Of a stretch of 64,000 nt of DNA, positions 13,901 through 24,452 are shown one piece after another. A model generated the notes under the pieces. It ran no database searches and was not told where the DNA came from. It was given only the letters and a program-made list of their open reading frames with translations. The stretch spans positions 474,875,508 to 474,939,507 of the forward strand of contig NC_081405.1 of assembly GCF_030272615.1 (NCBI RefSeq), written 5' to 3'. The position numbers and the translations under genes were made by a program. Every line of letters begins with the position of its first letter. The stretch's first letter is position 1. Source of the stretch: Cryptomeria japonica (lineage: Eukaryota; Streptophyta; Pinopsida; Cupressales; Cupressaceae).

Positions 13901-14368
13901 TTCAAGATTAAAGACCTAGGATGTGGTGAGTATATCTTTCATGTTGATCAATTCCCACTATCTCCTAACACATTTTGTCAACAGGAACAATCTACAAGCA
14001 ATATGCAAGACCAAGGAATTGGGTGTGAACCACTTAGTGTTGTGGCTACTAAGTTTGAATGCAAATCTCCTCTAGTGGTGCAAGCATCTCTTGATATCAA
14101 TAGTCCTAAGAATGGTTCCAAAAAGGAATCTATTGAGCGTATCACTAGCCCTCTTGAGAACTCACATAGCTTTACCATTTCATCCACTCATTCCATTTCC
14201 ACTACACTTCCAGACTTGGATCAACAAGAATTACAAAAGCCCTTACTAATTGGGGATCAAAAATCAAGCTTTGAAAAGAAAAAACTAAAGATAAGTCCTT
14301 TAGTACAAATCAAAATCAAAAGCTATTGGACTCTACAAAAATCAAAGTCAAGGATAAAAATCATATGA
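10951..14368 (+). pseudogene. gag and aspartic protease, Tat-like, broken
   Basis: The start at 10951 opens a reading for the gag matrix-like region. It is stopped at 11215 and near 11422, and then frameshifted near 11930 and again between 12400 and 12460. The retrotransposon-gag core lies at about 11940-12330. A zinc-knuckle-like motif (CEFHKSKGHKTGNCH) lies near 12709-12753. An aspartic protease with the DGG-type active site (LIDGGVGLNIC) lies near 13428-13460, followed by the LLGRPW flap-region motif near 13650. The last 623 codons (12497-14368) are unbroken. These proteins would form the particle and cut the polyprotein; this copy cannot make them intact. Confidence 0.85.
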
Positions 14369-14970
14369 AGAAAAAAGAACAAGAGTTGATCTCCCCTAAC
14401 ACCAAAATAACTGGGGGCAAAAGTTCCATAATTTCAAGCCAAAAAGAATACTTGTTGATCCTAAGTCTCCATCATGTCATGATACTTTCACTTCTTTTTG
14501 CAATCATAAGCCTTCATAACTCATCCACTTGTTCCAAACATCCATTCCCTTCTGGCTATACATCGTGGACCTTTAATGGAGCTTCCTCAAGGGACTTTGT
14601 TATAAAGGATGCCCAAACTTCTTTAGGTGACACACATACGGACCTGTGTAGTCCACACACTAGTAATTCTATCTCAGTTTCTTCATCAAGGAAGACAGTC
14701 ACTCAAGCTACACATCATTCAGTCAAGGAGCATCACAACTACAATCATAAAGTCAAGCCTCACACATTTGAGGTGGGTGACTTAGTTCTCAGAGAAAATC
14801 CTAAAAATCAGCAAGACAGAGAGAAGAAGGGCAAGTTCGAACCAAATTGGCTTGGTCCTTACATCATTACAGTAGCATATGGATTTGGGGCATATCAGCT
14901 CTCAACTACAGAAGGTGAACCTTTGGAGGATCCTATCAACAACATGCACCTTCGCAGGTTCTACACATAG
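14326..14970 (+). pseudogene. integrase C-terminal fragment joined to a deleted pol
   Basis: From about 14720 the frame reads an integrase C-terminal GPY/F-type region: VGDLVLRENP near 14780, then GKFEPNWLGPY and MHLRRFY just before the stop. Upstream, near 14560-14590, a short WTFNGASS stretch resembles the start of RNase H. Everything between the protease and this point is missing: RT, most of RNase H and the integrase zinc and catalytic domains. The element therefore needs proteins from another copy to move. Confidence 0.75.
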
Positions 14971-16715
14971 CTCTTTGGAATATCAAAAATTTCAAAAAAT
15001 ACAAAAAAATCAAAATTTTCAAAAATACAAAAAATCAAAAAATTTCAAAAATACAAAAAAAATATTAAAAAAAAATCATTACTTGGTGAAAACCTGGCAA
15101 ACAGGCGCCTTGTGACACAAAAAAACATTGAAAAATCGAAAAAAGTAAGGAGAAATAATTTCGTCCAACGGTGAAAACCACTTCGGTGGTGCCCTGGGCA
15201 AGTACTATGGTGAAAACTGGGTCACCAGCGCCATGCGTAGAGACATTGCTTCTCCCTCCTTCAAGATTCTCTTTCATCACTTCACTTTGCACACACTCAC
15301 GACCAATTCATCCATAATAAACTTACCCATTCCCATCATGGCTTGTTATTGATCTCCCTAAGATTGGTTAGCCATTCATAATAAACCTCCCTTTTCATCC
15401 CTTTCCATCCATAATAAATAAGATCCTATCTGTGGCTAAGGCAAAATCCTACGTCTAGTAATGGGTGTGGAACTGAGAACATCACATGTTTCGAGGAGTA
15501 CAGTTTCTTCCAGCTTCCTTCAATCTATCCGCGCACAATCCGCAATAAAGTAACATTTGCTTCACAAATCCGCAATAAAGTTTCATCTTCTCCACAATAA
15601 AGTATCAGTTTCATGGATTCAGTTAGTTTCAGATGAGACACAGCAGCAACAATGGGCTTCAACAAATCAAATCTTTCAACAGACTCAGACAACATTATGG
15701 TTCAGTGCTATCTATCCTTTCTGTGAAAATAAACATTGTGACCACAATCAAATAAGACTTATACAAGTGACAAGAGACACTAAACTTGAAGACTACAATG
15801 GATGTTGGTGTCGAGTCTTGGTTTTCTCTTGATTTCATCTTTTTTTGGTGACATGTCTTTTAGCTTTTCCGGGATGTCTCTGACTAGAGATTTTATCTCT
15901 AGGATGTCTCTGACTAGAAAGGCAAGGATGAGGTATCGTCACCTATTTGTATTTGTTGTCTGTGGATTATCTCTTAGTAATGCTATGACTTGTCCAAGGA
16001 TATGAGGACACTGTGAGTCTAGTGTGAACTGGGGCATTCCTTGTTTGTGACTGTCTTATCTCCATGCAAACAAGTACAATGACTTTCTGGGTCGAACATA
16101 TGCCTCGATTGTCATAACCTATCTTGCCATAATAAAGCTCAATGATGATAATGCACAAGAAGCTCTTTCATTTTCATATCTTCTGTCTTCCATCCCCCTT
16201 TCTTGATTGACTTCCATCATCCTTCTCGAGTCCATGTAGCCTGCTATCACATGACTGAGTATAATGACACACCAAAAACATTTGCATTTCATATAGTTGC
16301 ACCTGCATTACCACATATAAGCATTTCATACATACATATAGATATCACAACTGCATCACATCCTGCACACAACACCTGTTAGCACAATTTACATTTGCAT
16401 TGTCATATTCATCCACATTTCATACATTCACATTTGCATCATGCATACACATATAAAACATAAAAGAACAAAAAAAAATATATTGCATTGCATCATATAC
16501 ATATTTGCATCCATATCATAAGCATCACATAAGAACATCTCATCACATAGGTACGCATGCATATAGTTGTTGCAAAGATGAATCATCTCATATATATATA
16601 TATATAAAGTGTCATGATACAATGATGTCAAAATCATATGGCTACAATCACCCGCAGGTGTCTACATCATCATGCAAAAATGGTACAATACTGATACATA
16701 GGGAGCCCTCTACGG
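14971..16715 (+). other. 3' region of the Tat-like element, no sense gene
   Basis: It starts with A-rich degenerate repeats of a TTTCAAAAATACAAAAAA kind (14985-15075). Two or three GGTGAAAAC boxes follow at about 15087, 15171 and 15209, a feature often seen in this position. CAT-rich sequence with a short TA run lies at 16590-16607. No sense-strand protein with a recognisable domain is seen. Confidence 0.5.
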
Positions 16716-17959
16716 CTATGATGAACTCCCTCCCTCAGAGCCGGCTGGCCTCGACGGAGTCTGAGCCCTAGAAGGACCCACCCCAAGATCATCTCTCCTG
16801 GCCCCTGTGTCCTCTGCAGCCACCTCTCGTGTCGCCCTATCTGGACAAAGGAACCCACTGATAACTCCTGCCAACACTGTTGGTAGTGCTAATCCTGTCC
16901 ATGTCATGGTATCCCATGCCGCATGTCCCACCCTCATCTCCAATGCCGGATCCTGGAACACTCGTCTAAGGGCATCCCTGTCTCCGTCTCGATCGTACGG
17001 AATCAGCTCCCCATCGATTGATATCCGCAAAATCTTGTATACATCCTCTAGGGTGACTGTCATCTCCCCCATCGGCAAATGAAAAGTGCAAGTCTCAAAG
17101 TGCCACCTCTCTGCCAGTGCAGTCAGCAATCCCATGTTCGTCCGAAACTCAAGCACATACAGAATATGTCTCAATCCCATAGCCTCAATCACAGCTCGGT
17201 CTTCGGCTGTCAACTCAGGTCGCAACCTTTGAGTCGATGGGAATCTCTCCCCTGACTCCAGCATAGGCAAATACTCCTGTAGTCAAGCAAATCAATCATC
17301 TCAATCCTAGTGACACTCACTGTTCATCACAAAGTGTTGCTTCTATCCTAGTGGTACTCCCTGTTCATCACAAAGTACTACGTGTTTGGCACTCCCTGTT
17401 CATCACAAAGTACTACGTGTTTGGCACTCCCTGTTCATCACAAAGTGCTGCTCACATTTGCACTCACTGTTCATCACAAAGTGCTGCTCATATTTTAGTA
17501 CTCCATGTTCATCACAAAGTACTATATCTTGATACTCACTGTTCATCACAAAGTGCCTTGATCTATCCTATCCTAGGGCCTCTGCTTGAGTGTATCCTCT
17601 TGAGTAGTTTTCTAATTGGCAACGTATGTTATATCACAGAATTGTCAATCCTAGCCCTATTTGCTATCCTAGTCTTCCCTAGAGGACCTGCTTGAGTGTA
17701 TCCTCTCAGCAGCTTATCCAATCGACAACGTATGTTCATCACAGAACTGTCGATTTGACCTAGAAGACACAAATTCACATTTTTGGACACAAACGTGTTT
17801 TCCTGACATAAACGCACATTTATTACATTACCTAGCATGCATTAATGACAACAATAAATGCATCAAAGTACGAGGAGGTTTTGTGGTACTTACTGGCTCT
17901 CCTGCCTCTGCTGGCCTCTGGAATCGGCGAACGCGGTCGAATCTATGAACAAAGGTCAT
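16716..17959 (-). CDS. antisense plant mobile domain (PMD) ORF, two exons
   Basis: The proposed coding exons are 17894-17959 (22 codons from ATG) and 17276-16716 (186 codons plus stop), giving about 208 aa. The donor reads GAGCCA|GTAAGT and the acceptor CTACAG|GAG; the junction is phase 0. Exon 2 contains the PMD signature, a LLTALAERW...TFHLPMGEMTVTLEDV run (about 17030-17120), followed by a conserved IDGELI turn. It ends in a Ser/Gly/Pro/Arg-rich tail and is shorter than typical PMD proteins. Antisense ORFs between pol and the 3' LTR are known in Tat-lineage elements, and PMD is known to be carried by plant transposons; its role there is unknown. The splice model is inference. Confidence 0.7.
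17306..17557. repeat. seven tandem ~35-bp repeats in the PMD intron
   Basis: The core TGTTCATCACAAAGT recurs at 17321, 17362, 17397, 17432, 17468, 17506 and 17540 (spacing 34-41 bp), each preceded by an ACTCnCTG-like block. All copies lie inside the proposed intron 17277-17893. A second, two-copy repeat of about 106 bp (CTGCTTGAGTGTATCCTCT at 17582 and 17688) follows in the same intron. Confidence 0.9.
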
Positions 17960-18283
17960 CGTTGTTGACTGCTACTACTCTTTTTTCGCTCTGCACTCTG
18001 ATCTCTTGGATGTGTGGATGACAATGAGGATGTATTTCCCTCGTGGTCTATCTTATAGACTGCCTTAGCCCTCGTTTCCCAAGTCAGTCTTCATTATCCC
18101 GTGACTCTGTCACTTTATCTGGTCAGTCCATTCTAGCCATTCTTTCTTATCGAGAGATTGTCTGCGATCTTTCCAGACATTTTCATCCAATCTCTCGAGG
18201 GGGCATATCATTCCCATCTTGGGGCAACTCTGTATCAGTTCATCTTATCTTCTTTGAAACAACGCGACAAGCCGCATTGTCTC

Positions 18284-18297
18284 AAAGAGGGGCAAAA
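18284..18297 (+). promoter_or_regulatory. polypurine tract
   Basis: AAAGAGGGGCAAAA abuts the TGTAGACACC start of the 3' LTR. In LTR retrotransposons this purine run primes plus-strand DNA synthesis, and its position supports the LTR boundary. The preceding 17960-18283 holds no recognisable gene and may contain the promoter of the antisense ORF. Confidence 0.75.
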
Positions 18298-19095
18298 TGT
18301 AGACACCTAAAATTGTCATGTCTAATTAAATAAATATTTTATTTATTTAATTATCTAAGCTTAACTCTTCTATTAATTAAATAAATCTTTATTTATTTAA
18401 TTAATTCATTTATCCTCTTCTAGCCTTATTTCTTATTTAAATAAATACATTTATTTATTTAAATTATTCTTTTCCTAAATTAAATAAATATCTTATTTAT
18501 TTAATTATCCCACTTCTTCTATTAATTAAATAAATCTTTATTTATTTAATTAATCCATTAACCTTTTCTACCTATGACACATGTCATTCATCTCTTAATT
18601 CATACACTACCTACTCCTTTCATTATTTTATATTATCTTTTACCTACCCTCTAATCATAGCCGACCTCCTTTTACACCTCTCAATCTTATCCCTCCATTT
18701 CATCTAGTGTCTTCTATATAAGGAGATACTTCCTTCATTATCAAACCCTAATCATTCTATGCATTCTAATCAATCATTCTAACTACTTGATCAATTGACT
18801 ACTTGGCATATGCGATCCTACTTGCAACCACATTCCATTCTTTGTTGAGCTTTTGTGCATATAAAATCTGAAAGCAAATATATCAAGCAAGATCAATGGA
18901 GATAGGAAGAATGGAGATCCAAACCCTATTGGACATGTGATGGTATAATCTTTGTGATTTCATTTGATTTGCATTGTCTTAGGTAATCTTCATATGTTAT
19001 GGTGGATCTTTGTTGTTGTTGGGCTAGGGTTTTGTGGTTGAATTCATTTAGCCTTTCAATATCGTTATTATTGTCATCTATTTTCACCATATACA
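18298..19095 (+). repeat. 3' LTR of the Tat-like element
   Basis: It is 798 bp, from TGTAGACACC to ...CCATATACA. The first third contains four or five AT-rich palindromic blocks of the TTAATTAAATAAAT...ATTTATTTAATTAA type. A TATATAAGG box at about 18715 precedes the likely transcription start. The right 580 bp match the 5' LTR closely. Confidence 0.85.
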
Positions 19096-19560
19096 ATAAT
19101 CAAATTATTGAAATAATTTATTATCACCAGGCTTAGAATGTCACACCAACTAGTATATGATCATAGTCCAATGTTTTCTTCTTTTTAATTTATTAAATGG
19201 GCATATGATTATAAGATTTTTTTGAAATATTATTCCAATCATTATCCTCAAGGTAATGGTTTGTTTGATTCAATGAATAAAAATATCATGAATGTCATTA
19301 AAAGAATGTTAGAGAAAAACCCTAGAGATTGACATGCTCAATTTAAACAAATTGTGGATCGGTAGAATTAGGACTAAAATTTACCTTAAAAATATGACCC
19401 TACCACTCAGTTCATGGGTAGGAACTTGTGTTTCTCACGAACTTGAAGATTCATGTGTTGTTATTTATGAATGAGTATTTTGAAATGACAAAATTTTAGA
19501 CATGTGTTAAGCTAACTTCTTAAGGTTGGAAGAAAAATGTGATGATACTTTGCAACATTT
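19096..19560 (+). pseudogene. continuation of Ty3 integrase
   Basis: Fragments resemble the integrase catalytic core end (YYPQGNG-like reading near 19235-19260) and the following region, in line with the pol remnant that stops at 7807. Stops are common. It marks the right side of the disrupted older Ty3 copy. Confidence 0.6.
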
Positions 19561-19586
19561 TAGCAAACATTGGGAGGTTGTGAAAT

Positions 19587-19729
19587 AATTTTGATATTAA
19601 AAAGAAGTAAAACAAGGATGTTGTCCCTATAAACAACAACCCAACGAGTGTAAAATTAACAATAAGAGCATTAGCAGCACATTAACAACCAACTAATATA
19701 AAAAACTAACCATCAACAACATATAATAA
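19587..19729 (-). mobile_element. 143-bp 5'-truncated LINE 3' end
   Basis: The fragment is flanked by a perfect 13-bp direct repeat GAGGTTGTGAAAT (19574-19586 and 19730-19742), as expected of LINE target-primed insertion. On the minus strand it ends TTTTTAATATCAAAATT. The internal block AACAAGGATGTTGTCCCTAT (plus strand) recurs at about 22456, in another element with the same 3' end. Confidence 0.8.
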
Positions 19730-19993
19730 GAGGTTGTGAAATGTTGATTTGATATATTTTCCAAAATAAAGTCCTATATGATTTTAGACCTTGTCTCGCT
19801 TTGGGAAAAGTATCCAAAAGAAAAGGGGGGATCATGGTCTAGGAGAAAATACCTTTACGCTTCAACCCTAGATGGTCAAGTTGTTCTTCTCCTTGTGAAG
19901 GGGCGGTTCCTAAAATATTGTTTTCTAGGCTAAAAGCTATTATATTTCTTTGTATAATGGTCAATTTTGGTTTTCATGTGATTTTGGTTTTCA

Positions 19994-19995
<2 letters not shown>

Positions 19996-20044
<49 letters not shown>

Positions 20045-20064
20045 GTATGTGTGTGTATACATAC

Positions 20065-20095
<31 letters not shown>

Positions 20096-20150
20096 TACAT
20101 AGATATATATGCGCAAACACACACACATACCTACACATACACATGTAGAT
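19996..20150. repeat. compound microsatellite
   Basis: Runs of TATGTG hexamers (about 19998-20050), GTAT tetramers (about 20066-20095) and an ACAC/ACATAC-rich right flank follow each other. Open frames on both strands here are simple Val/Tyr/Cys or Tyr/Thr/His repeats and not genes. Confidence 0.95.
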
Positions 20151-21587
20151 ATATATGTATAGATGAGTCTCAATATTTTTGCTACCTTGATCTTCAAATT
20201 TTTTACTTCTTACATCAATAATAACTTAATTCTCTCATATATACATTTATTTCTTAATTTTTCCTTCTTTAGAATTTATAGAGATGGGTTCATGCAATCA
20301 AAAATGCTTTTATGAAAAATTACTTTGACATTTTTGACATCCACCACTCTGTACACATCAATATTTTTGAAGTATATGGATAAGGTGACTATAATTAAAG
20401 TATCAAATAAAGTTAATGCCACTAGAGCTATACCTATTATGGATGAGAGGCTAGCAATCGATTTATTCTTGAATAACAAATAATGGCATGTCTAATAATG
20501 TCCACTTTCATTTCGAAAGATTACCTCTATTTTATATTAAAGTCATATGCATATAACTTAATACCTTAAGCCAATTTAATAAAATACATGATGTAAAAGA
20601 AGGAAAATAATCACGTGTCACACTTGGAATCAATGCAAATATCATCTAGGGGATTTTTTAATTGAAGCATGAAACTAGGAGATAAGTATGGAAAATTATT
20701 TATGCCAAGGAAGTTGTTTTATTTTGAATCCTTGGAGAGAATATGGTTAGAAGTTTTGTCTTAGTACATGAATGAAAGATTCAAGTTGTTAAAATCAAAA
20801 CTAATTGCAAATCCATAACCTTTTATTATCTGAATCGAGGAACTTTTTCTTTCATATTATGGCTGAGAGGTGGACGGGGAAAGGGGATGTGGGAATTTTT
20901 GTGACCTTCGTAGCACGATCTTATTTTTAAAACAATTGGGGTCCTATTAGATGTGTTGGGATTTTCTCATCCTTTTGAATTATAAATCAGTTTTATTTTT
21001 ACGGTATCATTAAGTTTAGATGAGTAGAAGTTAAAAAAAAATTGTGACATTGGAATTTTTTGAAATTTTTAAAAGTTCAAGGGTTTTGTTAAAGTTGTGA
21101 ATTGCAAATTAGTGTTAAAATTTAGTTTGTAAGTAGTAAAGTCTAATTTGCAATTCTAAATTCGAAGTGTAGTTTTCTTACGCATATTGTTGTTTTTAGC
21201 ATGTTGTTTCATTTTTTTAAATTTTCGGTCCTCATTTGATGGTTTATCTACCATTTTATCTTGCATTTAGTCCATTCAAATAATTTTTCCTTTGTGCAAG
21301 TTTGGAGTTTAAGATTTTTGGGTTATTTTTTATATTTTTTATTGATTTTTAGTTTCACTTTCCTTTATGGACCAAGCAATATTGTAAAACAAAAAGTACA
21401 AGATAGTTTGAGCTTTTTTTAGCAATCTATGTAATGGATTTTTCTTAGGTTTAAAATATTTGTGTTGGATTGATTGTTTTGAGTTTCAAAGTGTGGTTTT
21501 GTGGACCTATTTGAATTTTATTTATAGTCTACAAATACCAATCACCATTATAATTTGTAATTTTGTTGTAAACACAATTAAATGTCG

Positions 21588-21830
21588 AATGTTGAAATGT
21601 AGTGTGAGAAGACCAACGATCTTTGCAGTTTGTAGTTTCTATGCAAAGTGCAATTGTGTGTTGAGTGTTGAGTGTTGAAATGCAGTATGAGAAGACCAAG
21701 GGGATTTGTTGTTTGTAGATTTATGCAAACTACAATTAGGTGAGTACTGAAATGTAATGGGAGAAGGCCAAGGGTCTTTGTAATTTGTATTTTTTATGCA
21801 AACTACAATCAAGTTTTGAGTTTTAAATTA
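21588..21830. repeat. three diverged ~80-bp tandem repeats
   Basis: TTGAAATGTAGTGTGAGAAGACC at about 21592 recurs in altered form at about 21674 and 21748, each followed by TTTGyAGTTTGTAG-like and ATGCAAACTACAAT-like blocks. The spacing is 82 and 74 bp. Confidence 0.7.
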
Positions 21831-22436
21831 TTGTCTAAGAATACCAACCATAATTACACTTTGGAATTTTTTCTGAGTGCAATCTATGCTTAAACTTTGA
21901 GTTGCATTTTTTTCAAACCCCAAAAACTTTTCCATTTGAAGGTAATTTTTTTAAGAAATTTGAATTTTGATTGTTTTACTAGTACTAGCTTGTTATACAA
22001 ATGCTATTAAAGAATTATGATTTGAATTTGAATAATAATCATATTTTTAATTTATTTTATAATCAACAATAAAGCACTCTAGCTATGGCAAGAACTTCCT
22101 TTAGAAAATTTTCATGAAATAAATTTTTAAAAAAAGCATAATGCATTGTACCACCCTCAAAACTACTATCCAAACTTGATAATGTTTTAAATACATATTT
22201 TGGGTGTGTTGGACTAGAGAAATTTCACAAAAAGATAATGGAATGCAAAAAGGAAAAGAATGTTTTAAAATATTTGATGGCTTTGCAAAAGTAGCAATTT
22301 TTTAGAGTTATTACAATCTCCTAATTTGATTAAAATGTGTTATTAGATTCTACAATAAAAAAGGATAGGATGGTTAGAACAATTGATAGCAAAGTAATCA
22401 TGTAGATCAAACCCTCACATATTAAAGAAATGTTTT

Positions 22437-24298
22437 TGATATTGAAAGCAGCATAACAAGGATGTTGTCCCTATAACATCCACAACCTTAAGGCATCCAA
22501 AAACAATAGCAAAACTACAACAAACTAGTAACAAAAAAAGTCACAACAGTTCGACAGCAATAAACATAACCATCCAAATAGTAACCAAAGTCCTAAACAT
22601 TAGCTAACGAAAAAACATACTATAAACCTAGTAAGTTTATCAAAGGATTCAAGCTCCTTTAAACAAAAACAACAAAAAGAAAGTCCCCTATAACACTAAG
22701 CATTACTAGATTTTTCGACACCTTGGCCCGCTTGCAGTATGGCATTGTTCCAGTCCTCAATTTGGAACTTAAACAATTCCCTGTGAATGCCTTCGTTGTC
22801 CACAACATCGCCAAACACCTTTTCCTGCATTTAACAAAGTGAAGTTGTCGACCTATGTATAGCCCTAAGGCCAAACATATGTTGCTCATCTTCGATTCTA
22901 GCTCAATAATCTTTATCCTTCATCCTGTGTAGTTCCTGCCCCATATCCTTCAACTCTTTCTCAACCCTCTAACATCCCACACAACTCTCACCTATATCAT
23001 TCATCACATCTTCCTCCATGTCAACCTCCTCCAATTTTTCATCCCTAGTCGGGTTCCCTTGTTCGGCCCAACTATTGTTAATTGACTTCTTTGGGTTCTC
23101 GTTCAAATTCTCCCCACCACCATCAGCATTCCCTTCCTCCTCTTTTTATTTTTCCTCATCTTTCGAACCATAATCAACCAACTTTAGTCTCTTACCCTTC
23201 CCAGACTCATGGGAGGAAAGTCTATTTGACCACCTCCTACCTTCCCACTACTCCCCCTTTCCTCTTCTTCCTCCTTACTCGACTCATCTAAAATTGTTAT
23301 CTTCTTGTGGCTTGAGTTCTTCCCTTTCTTATTGCTAGTCGAGGCCTTTTGGGTTTTGGACCTGTCTATTTATGTGATTAACACTGAAGTGTAAGGGGGT
23401 TCTAGGGGAAGCCATGAAAACAACCTCTGAATGGGGAATGCAATATTTGGTCCAAGCACTAGGTGCACCAATTAACAAAGGGGAAGCACTGGTGGCAGAG
23501 GCTTCCATAATCACAATATTCCTAGGAAGACAGAGGGCAAGATGAAACCCTGGTGCAAGGGCACCGACTTTTTATCTTGCTTTTTTGGATCTAGGGCCTC
23601 TTTGACAACGTGTTCCAAGGAGTGAAACAGATAGAAGGGGAAAGAGAGGTGTCATGGTTCCTAAAATGATTCAGGAGTGACATATGGTAGAAGTAATAAA
23701 CTTTATGACGACCTTCAAGAGTAAAGTACTGCATTATCATTAAACATACTATCTTCTAGTGGTTGAGCAACTCTTATCTCGCATATCCACCTTACAGCTT
23801 TACGAGGGCTTCCTTTCCACAAAAGAACCAGTTAAGACTTTCACTATTCGCGAGATGGCTTTTTCTCTTCCACTTCTTGCCTTCCATGAATAGGTCAATC
23901 GCCTACACAATCACTTCCTCACTGACCTCAAACAAAATTCCTCCCACAATGACCCTCATGTTCACCCATGATGTAGTGAATTGAATCGACAATTCTTCAT
24001 CAAACCCTTGCATCAGTTCAAGGTACCCATCAACCCCTCCTTCCTTACAAATGTGCCACACAATTTGAATATTTTTAAATTCATTTGGCTTATCAGGCTT
24101 AATACACACAAGGTCTCCTCCCATTCTACAAGTAGTGAGAGACTTTTGCAGAAAGACCCAAGAAACACGAGAAAAACGTGAAAGTTTTTCTAGAAGTGTC
24201 GTAGTAAATGTGAAGGCAAGTTTTGAATAGGTTGTCGGAGTCATAAATGTGCTCGTATCTTCCCTTAATCGCCCACGCATACCAATAGCACATGACAT
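22437..24298 (-). pseudogene. LINE-like element with unrecognised ORF
   Basis: On the minus strand, frames at 24298-23903 (131 codons, with an in-frame methionine start), then 23880-23590 and 23400-22900, read as one broken protein-like series. It has a Lys/Glu/Ser-rich middle (about 23330-23170) and an acidic helical part (about 23060-22900). I recognise no domain. The 3' end (AACATCCTTGTTATGCTGC then ATATCAAAAAC) matches the LINE tail family seen at 19587 and 25940. No convincing TSD was found. Confidence 0.4.
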
Positions 24299-24452
24299 TT
24301 TATCTTCTTAAAAAGGAACAGTTTTGTAAGAATATCCATGGAGTTGTTTAGAGAATATTTTGAAGCTCATATTAATTGATGTACTAATATTATAAACAAG
24401 AATTGGTTAGTTAACATTTATAATAAAAGACATTAATAACAAACTAACAACT

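Larger units (their letters stand above)
7808..19095 (+). mobile_element. non-autonomous Tat-like Ty3 element with antisense PMD ORF
   Basis: Two related terminal blocks flank it: 7808-8388 and 18298-19095. A primer binding site starts at 8392 and a polypurine tract (AAAGAGGGGCAAAA) ends at 18297. The order is leader with 305-bp repeats, gag, aspartic protease, integrase C-terminus, a long 3' region with an antisense PMD ORF, then the 3' LTR. RT, most of RNase H and the integrase core are absent. Flanking pentamers GTAAT (7803-7807) and ATAAT (19096-19100) may be a diverged target-site duplication. It interrupts an older Ty3 integrase. Confidence 0.85.
19743..22436. other. no gene seen; AT-rich intergenic DNA
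   Basis: Apart from the microsatellite and the three-copy repeat listed separately, this stretch shows no domain. Open frames such as 21460-21678 are short and Cys/Phe-rich by composition. It may contain the decayed 3' end of the older Ty3 element. Confidence 0.5.

Noticed and set aside
16807-17082. Plus-strand 91-codon ORF
   Set aside because: Shadow of the antisense PMD exon, which carries the recognisable motif.
19918-20221. Several 60-76 codon ORFs on both strands
   Set aside because: All are translations of the microsatellite.
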